Shown here piece by piece: positions 6,966 to 14,488 of a DNA stretch of 33,653 bases. The stretch covers positions 1 through 33,653 of the forward strand of contig SUWG01000029.1 in assembly GCA_015061625.1 (NCBI GenBank), in the 5' to 3' direction. How positions within the stretch are numbered: position 1 is the first letter of the stretch; every line of letters begins with the position of its first letter. This stretch comes from Lentisphaerota bacterium. GTDB taxonomy: Bacteria > Verrucomicrobiota > Lentisphaeria > Victivallales > Victivallaceae. The notes below the pieces were generated by a model that saw only the letters and a program-made list of their open reading frames with translations, was not told the origin of the DNA and ran no database searches. A program made the translations under genes and the position numbers.

Positions 6966-7874
6966 TTACTGCCGGTTGCGTATGGCAGTCAGTAATTCTT
7001 CGATCCCGCCGTTGAAAATGGTCGCTTCCGGGTGCTGGTGGCGGAACCATGTCCGTTGCCGTCTGGCATATTGCCAGGTGGCGGTGCAGAGTTTTTCCAG
7101 CAGAGTTTTCCGGTCAAATTCGCCGTTTATATATGCGGCGATCTGTTTGTAACCCAAGGCCTGATGCGCCGTTGGCGTGGTGAATAACCCTTTGGCGATC
7201 GCCGCTTCGGCTTCGGCTATCCACCCGGAATCAAGCATTTTTTCCGCCCGTCGGGCAATACGCATTTTGAGTTCAAAACTCTCTCTTTCCAGCACAAAAC
7301 TTTTGACTTTATAGCGCAATTCCGCCCGGCGGCCCTGCTGTAATTCAATGATCGATTTGCCGGTCAGCATAAACACTTCCAATGCCCGGATCAGGCGTCT
7401 GCGGCAAGATTGCCACTTTTCAAATGCCTGCGGGTCAACTACTTTCATCCTTGCCAGCAATAATTTTTCTCCGGCCTCGGAATCATATTGTTCATCCAGT
7501 TCTTTTCTCAACTCCCGGTCGCCGGGCAAATCATCCAGACCGTAGAGCAACGCTTTGAGGTAAAGTCCCGTGCCGCCGCAGAGGATCGGTAATTTTCCCC
7601 GTTTGCGGATGTCGGCAATCGCCCCATCCGCTTCGGCACAGAAGCGGAAAACTTCGGAACGCTCATCCAGCTCATAGATCCCGGTCAGATGGTGGGGTAT
7701 CTGCGCTTTTTCTTCTTCATCGGGCTGGGCGGTTCCGATCGGCAGATCGGCATAAAGCTGCATGGAATCTATCGAAACGATTTCACCATCCAGCCGTTTT
7801 GCCGCTTCCAGTGCCAGCGCACTTTTACCCGATGCGGTCGCCCCGGAAATTACCAGCAATTCATCTTTCATCAT
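6966..7874 (-). CDS. miaA: tRNA dimethylallyltransferase
   Basis: MiaA transfers the dimethylallyl group to N6 of A37 in tRNAs that read UNN codons. The 302-residue protein has the P-loop GATASGKS (11-18), the DSMQLY motif with catalytic D36, GTAQP, and GGTGLYLKALLYG near 100-112, followed by the RRLIRALEVFMLTGKS segment. The length is normal. The first ATG directly abuts the TGA of the upstream aldehyde dehydrogenase gene (TGAATGATG), so translation is probably coupled; a second ATG follows at once. It is the last gene of the minus-strand run fthC-rny-alr-aldH-miaA. Downstream is a 9-bp tandem array, not a visible terminator. Confidence 0.94.
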   Translation of the reverse strand: MMKDELLVISGATASGKSALALEAAKRLDGEIVSIDSMQLYADLPIGTAQPDEEEKAQIPHHLTGIYELDERSEVFRFCAEADGAIADIRKRGKLPILCGGTGLYLKALLYGLDDLPGDRELRKELDEQYDSEAGEKLLLARMKVVDPQAFEKWQSCRRRLIRALEVFMLTGKSIIELQQGRRAELRYKVKSFVLERESFELKMRIARRAEKMLDSGWIAEAEAAIAKGLFTTPTAHQALGYKQIAAYINGEFDRKTLLEKLCTATWQYARRQRTWFRHQHPEATIFNGGIEELLTAIRNRQ

Positions 7875-9254
7875 TCAGCCCAAATGGTTGAAAAATTCCA
7901 TCAATCTGCGCATTAAGCGGCTGTGCGGCGGATAACGGAAAGGCAGATCAAGCCATGTCGTCTGTTCCATCACCGGCTTTTCATGGGTAAAGGTGGTAAA
8001 GGTCTTCACTCCGTGGTACGCACCGAAACCGCTGTTGCCGACTCCGCCGAAAGGAATATTCATATTGGTAAAGTGGATCAAAACATCATTGAAAATCAAT
8101 GCCCCGCAGGAGAATGCATATTTGAGTTGTTTTTTCAACTTTTCCGAACCGCCGAAACAATATGCCGCCAGCGGACGCTCCTGATTTTTGAGCATGGCGA
8201 GCAACTCCGCTTCCGTGGCAAATTCACGCAACGGCAGAATGGGGCCGAATATCTCTGTGGTCAGCAACGGCGAATTTTCCGGCAACCGGTCGATCACCGT
8301 CGGTTCGATGGTCAGCCGTTGCGGATCACGGTCTCCGCCGCAGATCAATCTTCCTTCCGAAATCAGATCCACCATGCGCTGATAGGCTGCGGCATCGGGC
8401 ATTCCCGTTACCGTATCACCTTCCAGCGGATTTTTGCCGTACATCTTGCGGATTTCCGCGGCGAGCATATTGGCGAATTTATCCTTTACCTCTCGCTGCA
8501 CCAAAATATGATCCGGTGCGGCGCAGGATTGACCGGCATTAAAAAATTTGCCCCAGACGATCCGTTTGGCCGCCTGCCGCAAATTGGCATTGGCCGCCAC
8601 GATACAGGGATTTTTGCCGCCGAGTTCCATCGTACACGGCGTAAGATTTTCAGCGGCTTTGGCCATCACTTTTTTACCGGTGGCACTGTTGCCGGTCAGA
8701 AAGATGTAATCATATTTTGCATCGAGCGTTTCATCAAGACTCAATTCATCACCGATCACCATAATTTCATCGGAACTGAAACACGCTTTGATCAATTTAC
8801 CGACCACTTCGTTGGTGTGCGGTGAACGGGGGGAAAGTTTCAAAATCACCTGATTCCCGGCGGCGTAAGCCCCCAGTGCCGGTTCGAGAGTGAGCAGCAG
8901 CGGGTAATTCCAGGTGGAAATGACCAGCACTCTGCCGAATGGTTCCCGGTGAAGTCTGGTTTTGGCGGGGAAAGTACTCAACGACCCCGGCAGAGTTACC
9001 GGGGAGGCCAGCGAATACAATTTTCTTTCCAGAAAACGGATGATCTGGATCAGCGGGATCAATTCCGCCAGCAAGGTGTCGGTCTGATCCCGGTTGAATT
9101 CTGCCACTAAAGTCGCATATATTTCTGCTTTGGCTCTGACCAGATGCTTGCGGAAATCCCGCAACTTCGCCCGGCGCACTTTCAATGGCTGGATCGTCAG
9201 GGCAGTCGTGGTGCGGAATGAATGCAAAGTTTTGAGCAGCAGTTCTTTATTCAT
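7875..9254 (-). CDS. Aldehyde dehydrogenase, ALDH3-like (fatty or aromatic aldehyde)
   Basis: A 459-residue NAD(P)-dependent aldehyde dehydrogenase that oxidises aldehydes to acids. Visible landmarks are ISTWNYP with N116, the nucleotide-binding TGNSATGKKV (about 187-196), general base E210 in ELGGKNP, and nucleophile C244 in GQSCAAPD. The GQ-C-x-APD context and the short length without an N-terminal extension point to the ALDH3/class 3 branch. The C-terminus is somewhat hydrophobic but not a clear membrane anchor. The ATG at 9254 lies one base after the alr stop, indicating an operon. The physiological aldehyde cannot be deduced. Confidence 0.9.
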   Translation of the reverse strand: MNKELLLKTLHSFRTTTALTIQPLKVRRAKLRDFRKHLVRAKAEIYATLVAEFNRDQTDTLLAELIPLIQIIRFLERKLYSLASPVTLPGSLSTFPAKTRLHREPFGRVLVISTWNYPLLLTLEPALGAYAAGNQVILKLSPRSPHTNEVVGKLIKACFSSDEIMVIGDELSLDETLDAKYDYIFLTGNSATGKKVMAKAAENLTPCTMELGGKNPCIVAANANLRQAAKRIVWGKFFNAGQSCAAPDHILVQREVKDKFANMLAAEIRKMYGKNPLEGDTVTGMPDAAAYQRMVDLISEGRLICGGDRDPQRLTIEPTVIDRLPENSPLLTTEIFGPILPLREFATEAELLAMLKNQERPLAAYCFGGSEKLKKQLKYAFSCGALIFNDVLIHFTNMNIPFGGVGNSGFGAYHGVKTFTTFTHEKPVMEQTTWLDLPFRYPPHSRLMRRLMEFFNHLG

Positions 9255-9255
9255 A

Positions 9256-10359
9256 TCAATCCCTGATATATTCTGTTTTTTTGCGGTGTCCCATGGCACA
9301 CCAGATCTCGTGGCCGTGGGTTCCTTTCATTTTGCCCCATTGCCCGACGGTGATTTCCGCTTCGCCGCGCTTGCCCAGCAACACCGCTTCGTCACCGGTT
9401 CGGACTTGCGGCAGATGGGAAACATCCACGATCGTATAATCCATGGATATCCGGCCGAGGATCGGACAATATTCGCCGTGGATGATCACTTTTCCCCGGT
9501 TGCTCAATGCCAGAGGAATCCCGTCAGCGTAACCGGCGGCAAGCACCGCAACTTTGCGCGGCTGCGGCAGAATACAGGTGCGGTAATAGCCCACGGATGC
9601 TCCGGCCGGCAGATTGCGGACTTCTCCGACATAAGTGGTCAATTCCACGATCTGACGGCACGGATCGGTAAAGTTGTCACCGTACATCATGCCGCCGGGG
9701 CGGGCAAGGTTGAATGGAGCCATCGTCGCACGGGGGATCTTGACGATCGCATCTCCGGCGGCGTGGTGGTAATGGGCAAATTTGATACCGGCCTTATCCA
9801 GTGCCGTTTTGATCCGCAGGAACCGCTCCAACTGCAGATCGGCGAAAAAGATATCCGGTTGCGCCGCAGTGCAGAAGTGCGAAAAGAGTGAATCGGGAAC
9901 CAGACCGGGCAGTTTGACGATTTCGCTGATGGTTTCCAGTGCCGCATTTTCCTGAATTCCCAAACGGCCCATGCCGGTATCCAGTTTGATGGCGACACGC
10001 ACGCTTTTCTGCTGTTTGACCGCTTCGGCAGAGATCATTTTTGCCGTTTCAAGATTATCCGCCGGGCAGATGATATCAGCGGCGACCGCCGGGGCGACTT
10101 CCCACGGGGGAAGCAAGCCGAGGATCTGGACATCCAACTGCAATTTTTTCAAATCCAGAGCCTCATCAACTGTGGCGGCGGCAAAGCGGTACGCTCCGGC
10201 ACTTTTGAGGGCGGCACCGATCTCCTGCGCGCCCATTCCGTAAGCATCATATTTGAGAACCGGCATAAGTTTACAATCATGCGCACAACTCATGATGAAC
10301 CGGAAGTTCTCTTTGAGTTGTGCGAGATCGATCCGGTAAACGACTCTTGAATCAGCCAT
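9256..10359 (-). CDS. alr: Alanine racemase
   Basis: PLP enzyme interconverting L- and D-alanine for peptidoglycan. The PLP-lysine motif is PVLKYDAYGMG near the N-terminus. The second catalytic tyrosine lies in AAGYADGIPLALSN, and the C-terminal GRISMDYTIVDVS block is present. It has 367 residues, the usual size. The ATG at 10359 (MADSRVVY) has GGTGA six bases upstream; an in-frame GTG at 10368 is a weaker alternative. The gene starts 16 bp after rny and ends one base before the aldehyde dehydrogenase start. It is the only D-alanine gene visible here. Confidence 0.94.
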   Translation of the reverse strand: MADSRVVYRIDLAQLKENFRFIMSCAHDCKLMPVLKYDAYGMGAQEIGAALKSAGAYRFAAATVDEALDLKKLQLDVQILGLLPPWEVAPAVAADIICPADNLETAKMISAEAVKQQKSVRVAIKLDTGMGRLGIQENAALETISEIVKLPGLVPDSLFSHFCTAAQPDIFFADLQLERFLRIKTALDKAGIKFAHYHHAAGDAIVKIPRATMAPFNLARPGGMMYGDNFTDPCRQIVELTTYVGEVRNLPAGASVGYYRTCILPQPRKVAVLAAGYADGIPLALSNRGKVIIHGEYCPILGRISMDYTIVDVSHLPQVRTGDEAVLLGKRGEAEITVGQWGKMKGTHGHEIWCAMGHRKKTEYIRD

Positions 10360-10375
10360 TTTGTTCACCGGTAAC

Positions 10376-11923
10376 TTATTTTGCGTATTCTACTGAACGG
10401 GTTTCACGGATGATCGTAACTTTGATCTGACCGGGATAGGTCATCTCTTTTTCGATCCGGGAACAGATATCTTTGGCCAGCATCTGCGCTTCGCCTTCGC
10501 CGACTTTTTCCGGCACGACGACCACGCGGATCTCCCGGCCGGCCTGCAGAGCAAAGCAGCTTTCCACGCCGGGGAAGTCATGGGCGATACTCTCCAGTTG
10601 TTCCAGACGTTTCAGATAAAGTTCTGTAGTTTCACTGCGTGCGCCGGGGCGGGAGGCACTGAGAGTATCACAGATATTGATGAGGATATCGTAGAGTGAT
10701 TCCGGCTCGATTTCTCCGTGGTGGGCGGCGACAGCGTGGACAACATCTTTGGCTTCATTGTATTTGCGCAACACATCGGCACCGATCTGGGCGTGGGGGC
10801 CCTCAACTTCGTGGTCGATGGCTTTGCCGAGGTCGTGGAAAAGACCGATACGTTTGGCTTTTTTCTCATCCAGCCCCAGTTCAGCGGCGATGATGCCCAT
10901 GAAATAGGCGGTTTCCAGCGAGTGCTGCAACACATTCTGGGAGAAACTGTAACGGTATTTCAGACGGCCGAGCATTTTCATTATCTGCGGCGAGACACCG
11001 GGAATACCGGTTTCCAGCACGGCGGCTTCGCCGACCTGGAAGAGTTCTTCTTCCTGCTCTTTGGTGATCTTTTTGACCAGTTCTTCGACTCTGGTCGGGT
11101 GGATGCGGCCGTCGCCGATGAGTTTTTCCATCAACTTTCTGGCGATCTCTTTGCGAACCGGGTCAAAGCAGCTGATGACCACCGCTTCCGGCGTATCGTC
11201 GATGAGGATGCTTACCCCGGTGGCACTTTCGATCGCGCGGATGTTGCGTCCTTCCCGGCCGATGATGCGGCCTTTCATCTCATCGCTGGGCAGCGGGATG
11301 GTGGCGGTGGTGCGCTCATAGGTGCAATCTGAAGCGTAACGCTGCATGGCGTAGGTCAGAATCCTTCTTGCCTCTTTCTCACTGCGTTCTTTGGCTTCTT
11401 CCAGAACATTGCGCACGACCAGACCGGATTCGTTGCGGACTTCATTTTTGAGTTTTTCCAGCAAAACTTCGCGTGCTTCTTCACGGGAATAGCCGCTGAT
11501 GCGCTCCAACTCATCGATCTGGCGGGAAATGCTTTTGTTGAGTTCCTGTTCGCGGTTGGCGACTCTTTCTTTCAACTGGGCGATTTCGGCTTCCTGTTTT
11601 TCGATATTTTTGAGTTTGGCATCCATGGAATCTGCCCGGCGGTCGAGCAACTCCTCACGTTGAGCGAGGCGTTTTTCCACATTGGATTGTTCTTTGCGGC
11701 GTTCTTTGAGTTCAGCTTCGCATTCTTCACGCATTTTGATCGTTTCGCCTTTGGCGGAAACTCTGGCATCCCGGAGCAAATGCTCCGCTTCACGTTCCGC
11801 ATCGGAACGGATTTTTTCCGCACTGCGTCCGGCGGCATCGCGCCGGATGCGCTGGATCCCCAGCACCACTCCCAGTGTCAAAAACACGGAAGCCGCGGCG
11901 GTGATTGGCACTTCCCACATCAT
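10376..11923 (-). CDS. rny: Ribonuclease Y
   Basis: Membrane-anchored endoribonuclease that initiates mRNA decay. The 515-residue protein shows the complete order: N-terminal transmembrane helix (about 5-22), long charged coiled coil (about 30-175), KH RNA-binding domain with GRIIGREGRNIRAIE, and HD domain with HDLGKAIDHEVEGPHAQIG and AAHHGEIEPES. The C-terminus (YPGQIKVTIIRETRSVEYAK) is typical. A good AGGAG site lies before the ATG at 11923; a second ATG follows at once. It begins 16 bp after fthC, and the fthC-rny adjacency is familiar from other bacteria. Coupling with miaA and alr downstream is less usual. Confidence 0.96.
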   Translation of the reverse strand: MMWEVPITAAASVFLTLGVVLGIQRIRRDAAGRSAEKIRSDAEREAEHLLRDARVSAKGETIKMREECEAELKERRKEQSNVEKRLAQREELLDRRADSMDAKLKNIEKQEAEIAQLKERVANREQELNKSISRQIDELERISGYSREEAREVLLEKLKNEVRNESGLVVRNVLEEAKERSEKEARRILTYAMQRYASDCTYERTTATIPLPSDEMKGRIIGREGRNIRAIESATGVSILIDDTPEAVVISCFDPVRKEIARKLMEKLIGDGRIHPTRVEELVKKITKEQEEELFQVGEAAVLETGIPGVSPQIMKMLGRLKYRYSFSQNVLQHSLETAYFMGIIAAELGLDEKKAKRIGLFHDLGKAIDHEVEGPHAQIGADVLRKYNEAKDVVHAVAAHHGEIEPESLYDILINICDTLSASRPGARSETTELYLKRLEQLESIAHDFPGVESCFALQAGREIRVVVVPEKVGEGEAQMLAKDICSRIEKEMTYPGQIKVTIIRETRSVEYAK

Positions 11924-11939
11924 TTTTTCTTCTCCTGAT

Positions 11940-12530
11940 TCACTGATTTCCTGTTGTGTCTATGACTTCCCTTTCGGTCACGACCCAGCGGACAGGCCGG
12001 TCGTGTTCCGTGCCGGGCAGTGGAGTGTCTGATAGTTGACAGGAGTAGATCGCCGCCAGCGGCGGAGTATCGATTTGAGCGAGCAGACGGTCATAATATC
12101 CGCCGCCGCGCCCCAATCTGCAACCGCAACGGTCACAGGCAACTGCCGGAATCAGAAACAACACTTGGGAAGCCAGAAATCCCGGTTCCGCCGCCGGCAG
12201 GGACGGTGACGGTTCAGGAATTCCGTATTTACCCGGCAGCAAATCGTGCTTAAGATCTTCGATGGCGACCATTTCGTAGACGCCGGAATGCGCCTCGAAA
12301 CGGGGTAGGAAAAGTCGCTTGCCGGGGAATAGGGCGGAGAGGTCAACTTCAGCACCGAAACTGATGTAAGCTGCTATATTCCGGGCCTTTTGGAATACTG
12401 GCAATGCCCGGATATTTTCGCAAATCGCGGCATTATATTCCTGTCGCATTTGCGCGGTTATCGCTTTGCGCCGGGCGGAAAATTCCCGTCGTAAAGTTTG
12501 TTTAACTGCATCAACTGTTTCGGTTGCCAT
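11940..12530 (-). CDS. fthC: 5-formyltetrahydrofolate cyclo-ligase
   Basis: ATP-dependent enzyme converting 5-formyl-THF to 5,10-methenyl-THF, returning folate to the one-carbon pool. The 196-residue protein has the N-terminal KQTLRREFSARRKAI basic segment, a PGKYGIPEP substrate loop, and the family signature LGRGGGYYDRLL near residue 140. GGAG lies 7 nt before the ATG at 12530. It is the first gene of the minus-strand run with rny, alr, the aldehyde dehydrogenase gene and miaA. It is preceded by an unusually long non-coding stretch with two candidate promoters (12652-12678 and 12842-12870), the distal one within the 82-bp conserved element. Confidence 0.92.
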   Translation of the reverse strand: MATETVDAVKQTLRREFSARRKAITAQMRQEYNAAICENIRALPVFQKARNIAAYISFGAEVDLSALFPGKRLFLPRFEAHSGVYEMVAIEDLKHDLLPGKYGIPEPSPSLPAAEPGFLASQVLFLIPAVACDRCGCRLGRGGGYYDRLLAQIDTPPLAAIYSCQLSDTPLPGTEHDRPVRWVVTEREVIDTTGNQ

Positions 12531-12651
12531 AACTGCTCCGGTATTTCAACGCCGGTAAGGCGAACCATTTTACCACGCAAGCGGATGAAATTTCATTCAC
12601 TATCCGCCTGCCACCAAAAAAATATATATAAAAAGCAAAAAATTGCTGCTG

Positions 12652-12678
12652 ATTATAAATATAATACTGTTTTGTCAA
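12652..12678 (-). promoter_or_regulatory. Candidate proximal promoter of the fthC operon
   Basis: On the minus strand TTGACA (12673-12678) and TATAAT (12652-12657), separated by a short 15-bp spacer. The surrounding 12600-12780 is very AT-rich. I see no gene in the intergenic region. Confidence 0.45.
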
Positions 12679-12790
12679 AAATAAAGCGATTTTACAAAAA
12701 AAGTATCATTTTTTTATGAATGGGGTCATAAATGGATCGTTGAGATGAAAAAAGCCGGGGGAAAGACTATAAAAAGGAAATATTCCGGAC

Positions 12791-12872
12791 GTTGTGAAAA
12801 TGGTATATCAAGTTGTATGCGGCAATCTCCGGCACATACGGGATATATCATGAAAGGTTGGATTTGTCAACC
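12791..12872 (-). promoter_or_regulatory. 82-bp conserved promoter element, copy B (upstream of fthC)
   Basis: Minus strand: TTGACA (12865-12870), 17 bp, TATATC (12842-12847), then the conserved early-transcribed stretch with ATTGCCGCATACAACTTG and TTTCACAAC. It aligns without gaps to 2856-2937 on the plus strand (67 of 82 identical). It would give a leader of roughly 300 nt before fthC. A GCCGG/CCGGC pair followed by TTTTTT near 12743-12754 could end a short RNA of about 100 nt instead. Confidence 0.65.
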
Positions 12873-12912
12873 GTCAAACAAGGTTTGAATTTTTACAAAA
12901 AAGCAGGACAAT

Positions 12913-12950
12913 AACAACAAAAAACGCAGATGAAAATAAATCCATCTGCG
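12913..12950 (-). terminator. Rho-independent terminator of tRNA-Cys
   Basis: Perfect 8-bp stem CGCAGATG / CATCTGCG with a 10-nt loop. On the minus strand it is followed by TTTTTTG, 14 bp beyond the tRNA CCA end. Confidence 0.9.
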
Positions 12951-12963
12951 AACCAGTCAAAAT

Positions 12964-13037
12964 TGGAGGCGTGGATCGGAGTCGAACCGATCTACGCGAT
13001 TTTGCAGACCGCTGCCTAACCGCTTGGCTACCACGCC
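12964..13037 (-). tRNA. tRNA-Cys (anticodon GCA)
   Basis: Cloverleaf read on the minus strand: acceptor GGCGTGG/CCACGCC, D arm GCC...GGC, anticodon stem GCGGT/ATCGC with loop CTGCAAA (anticodon GCA), and T arm ATCGG-TTCGACT-CCGAT. The discriminator base is U, as expected for cysteine tRNA, and the 3' CCA is encoded (12964-12966). It is a single-gene unit with its own promoter and terminator. Confidence 0.97.
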
Positions 13038-13051
13038 TCGTTATGTCATAT

Positions 13052-13080
13052 AAAATAACTCCGTTTGGCAGATTTGTCAA
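13052..13080 (-). promoter_or_regulatory. Promoter of tRNA-Cys
   Basis: Minus strand TTGACA (13075-13080), 17 bp, TATTTT (13052-13057), ending 14 bp before the tRNA 5' end. Confidence 0.8.
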
Positions 13081-13118
13081 CCCCTTTTTGCAAAAAAAAC
13101 GTTTTTTTTATATTTCTC

Positions 13119-13147
13119 TTGAAAAATGCATTACCATATATTATATT
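13119..13147 (+). promoter_or_regulatory. Promoter of the 2-oxoacid:ferredoxin oxidoreductase operon
   Basis: TTGAAA (13119-13124), 17 bp, TATATT (13142-13147). The leader is about 45 nt, with AGGGAG before the ATG at 13199. Confidence 0.7.
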
Positions 13148-13198
13148 AAATAGTTTAGCAGAAGGTCTGTTTCCGCTTCAATCAAGGGAGAATGTATT

Positions 13199-13420
13199 AT
13201 GGCAAAAAAATTCCGGATCGAGATCGCCGCCGACGAGTGCAAAGGTTGTTACCGTTGTCTGGCGGTCTGTCCCAAAAAACTGATCGCCCGCGGTAAAGAA
13301 TTGAATATTCAAGGTTATTTCGCCGTCACGGTCGAGAATCCCGGCAACTGCATCGGTTGCGGTTCATGCTTCTACCAGTGCCCCGAACCCGGTGCGATCA
13401 CCATCTACGAGGAGGAGTAA
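13199..13420 (+). CDS. vorD: 2-oxoacid:ferredoxin oxidoreductase, ferredoxin (delta) subunit
   Basis: A 73-residue two-cluster ferredoxin. Eight cysteines sit in two [4Fe-4S] motifs: C14-x2-C17-x2-C20-x3-C24-P and C51-x2-C54-x2-C57-x3-C61-P. It would carry electrons from the thiamine-dependent core to soluble ferredoxin. It is the first gene of a three-gene operon; AGGGAG precedes the start, and its stop is 3 bp from the alpha-subunit ATG. The symbol follows the VorDBAC/KorDABC naming. Whether the complex prefers 2-oxoisovalerate, 2-oxoglutarate or another 2-oxoacid is not decided by sequence here. Confidence 0.88.
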   Translation: MAKKFRIEIAADECKGCYRCLAVCPKKLIARGKELNIQGYFAVTVENPGNCIGCGSCFYQCPEPGAITIYEEE

Positions 13421-13423
13421 CTT

Positions 13424-14488
13424 ATGGCTTACAACAAACGTCTTTTGCTCAAAGGCAATGAAGCGGCCGTTTACGGTGCATTGCTCGCCGGTTGCGACTG
13501 CTACTTCGGTTATCCCATCACTCCGGCCAGCGAGATCGCCCAGGCGGCGGCTCTGCTGTTCCCGAAGTTGAATCGTACATTCGTTCAGGCTGAATCCGAA
13601 ATCGGTGCGATCAATATGGTCATCGGTTGTGCCGCCGCCGGACGCCGCACCATGACTGCCAGCAGCGGTCTGGGAATCAGTCTGAAACAGGAAGGCATGA
13701 GTTATCTGGCCGCTTATGAGATGCCGGCGGTGATCGTTGACGTGATGCGCGGCGGTCCCGGTCTGGGCAATATCGGCCCGGAACAATCCGACTATTTCCA
13801 GGTCGTCAAAGGCGGCGGTCACGGCAGTTACCGCTGTCTGGTCTTTACGCCCAACAGTGTGCAGGAAATGTGCGACATGGTCTATCAGGCATTTCCGATG
13901 GCGGAAAAGTACCGGATGCCCGCTTATGTGCTGACCGACGGGGTCATCGGTCAGATGATGGAAAGTCTGGAACTGCCCGAACCGGTCAAATATGATTACG
14001 ATCCGGAATGGAAAATGGGCCGCCGGGTCAATGGAGAAGCAAATATCATTTCCAGTATCTATATGGAATATAATGACCTTGAAGCCCTCAATACCCGGCT
14101 TCAGGAAAAATATGCGCTCATTCAGAAAACTGAACAGCAGGTCGAGGAGATCGCTGTTGACGATGCCGAATTGGTGCTGGTCGCTTACGGTATCAGTTCC
14201 AGAGTGGCGCAAGGTGCCGTGGAAGTTCTCCGGGGCGAGGGGCTGAAAGTCGGTCTGATCCGGCCGAAAATGGTCTTCCCTTTCCCGCAGGACAGCCTCA
14301 AACGTGCCGCTGAACACGTCAAAGGTTTCCTCTGCTGTGAACACAGTGCCGGTCAGATGATCGAAGATATCCGGCTCACCATTGAATGTAAACGTCCGGT
14401 CAAACTCTGCAACCGTATGGGCGGAAACCTGCTTACCGTCGCCGATGTCTGCGATGCCGCCCGCAAGATGCTGAAGGAGGTCAAATAA
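13424..14488 (+). CDS. vorB: 2-oxoacid:ferredoxin oxidoreductase, alpha subunit (VorB/KorA type)
   Basis: The 354-residue alpha subunit holds the pyrimidine-binding domain and the C-terminal transketolase-like domain. Family landmarks are LLKGNEAAVYGALLAGC, YFGYPITPASEI, VQAESEIGAINMVIG, SSGLGISLKQEGMSYLAAYE, VIVDVMRGGPGLG and QSDYFQVVKGGGHG, then VLTDGVIGQMME. This set fits VorB (3-methyl-2-oxobutanoate dehydrogenase subunit) best and KorA second. The enzyme oxidatively decarboxylates a 2-oxoacid to acyl-CoA with reduction of ferredoxin, a reaction of anaerobic metabolism. The gene starts 3 bp after the ferredoxin stop, and its TAA overlaps the next ATG by one base, so the subunits are translationally coupled. 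Confidence 0.9.
   Translation: MAYNKRLLLKGNEAAVYGALLAGCDCYFGYPITPASEIAQAAALLFPKLNRTFVQAESEIGAINMVIGCAAAGRRTMTASSGLGISLKQEGMSYLAAYEMPAVIVDVMRGGPGLGNIGPEQSDYFQVVKGGGHGSYRCLVFTPNSVQEMCDMVYQAFPMAEKYRMPAYVLTDGVIGQMMESLELPEPVKYDYDPEWKMGRRVNGEANIISSIYMEYNDLEALNTRLQEKYALIQKTEQQVEEIAVDDAELVLVAYGISSRVAQGAVEVLRGEGLKVGLIRPKMVFPFPQDSLKRAAEHVKGFLCCEHSAGQMIEDIRLTIECKRPVKLCNRMGGNLLTVADVCDAARKMLKEVK

Noticed and set aside
12531..12872. 6S RNA upstream of fthC
   Set aside because: Position fits, but I cannot fold the expected 180-nt rod with a central bubble, and conservation with 2856-2937 stops after the first 50 transcribed bases.
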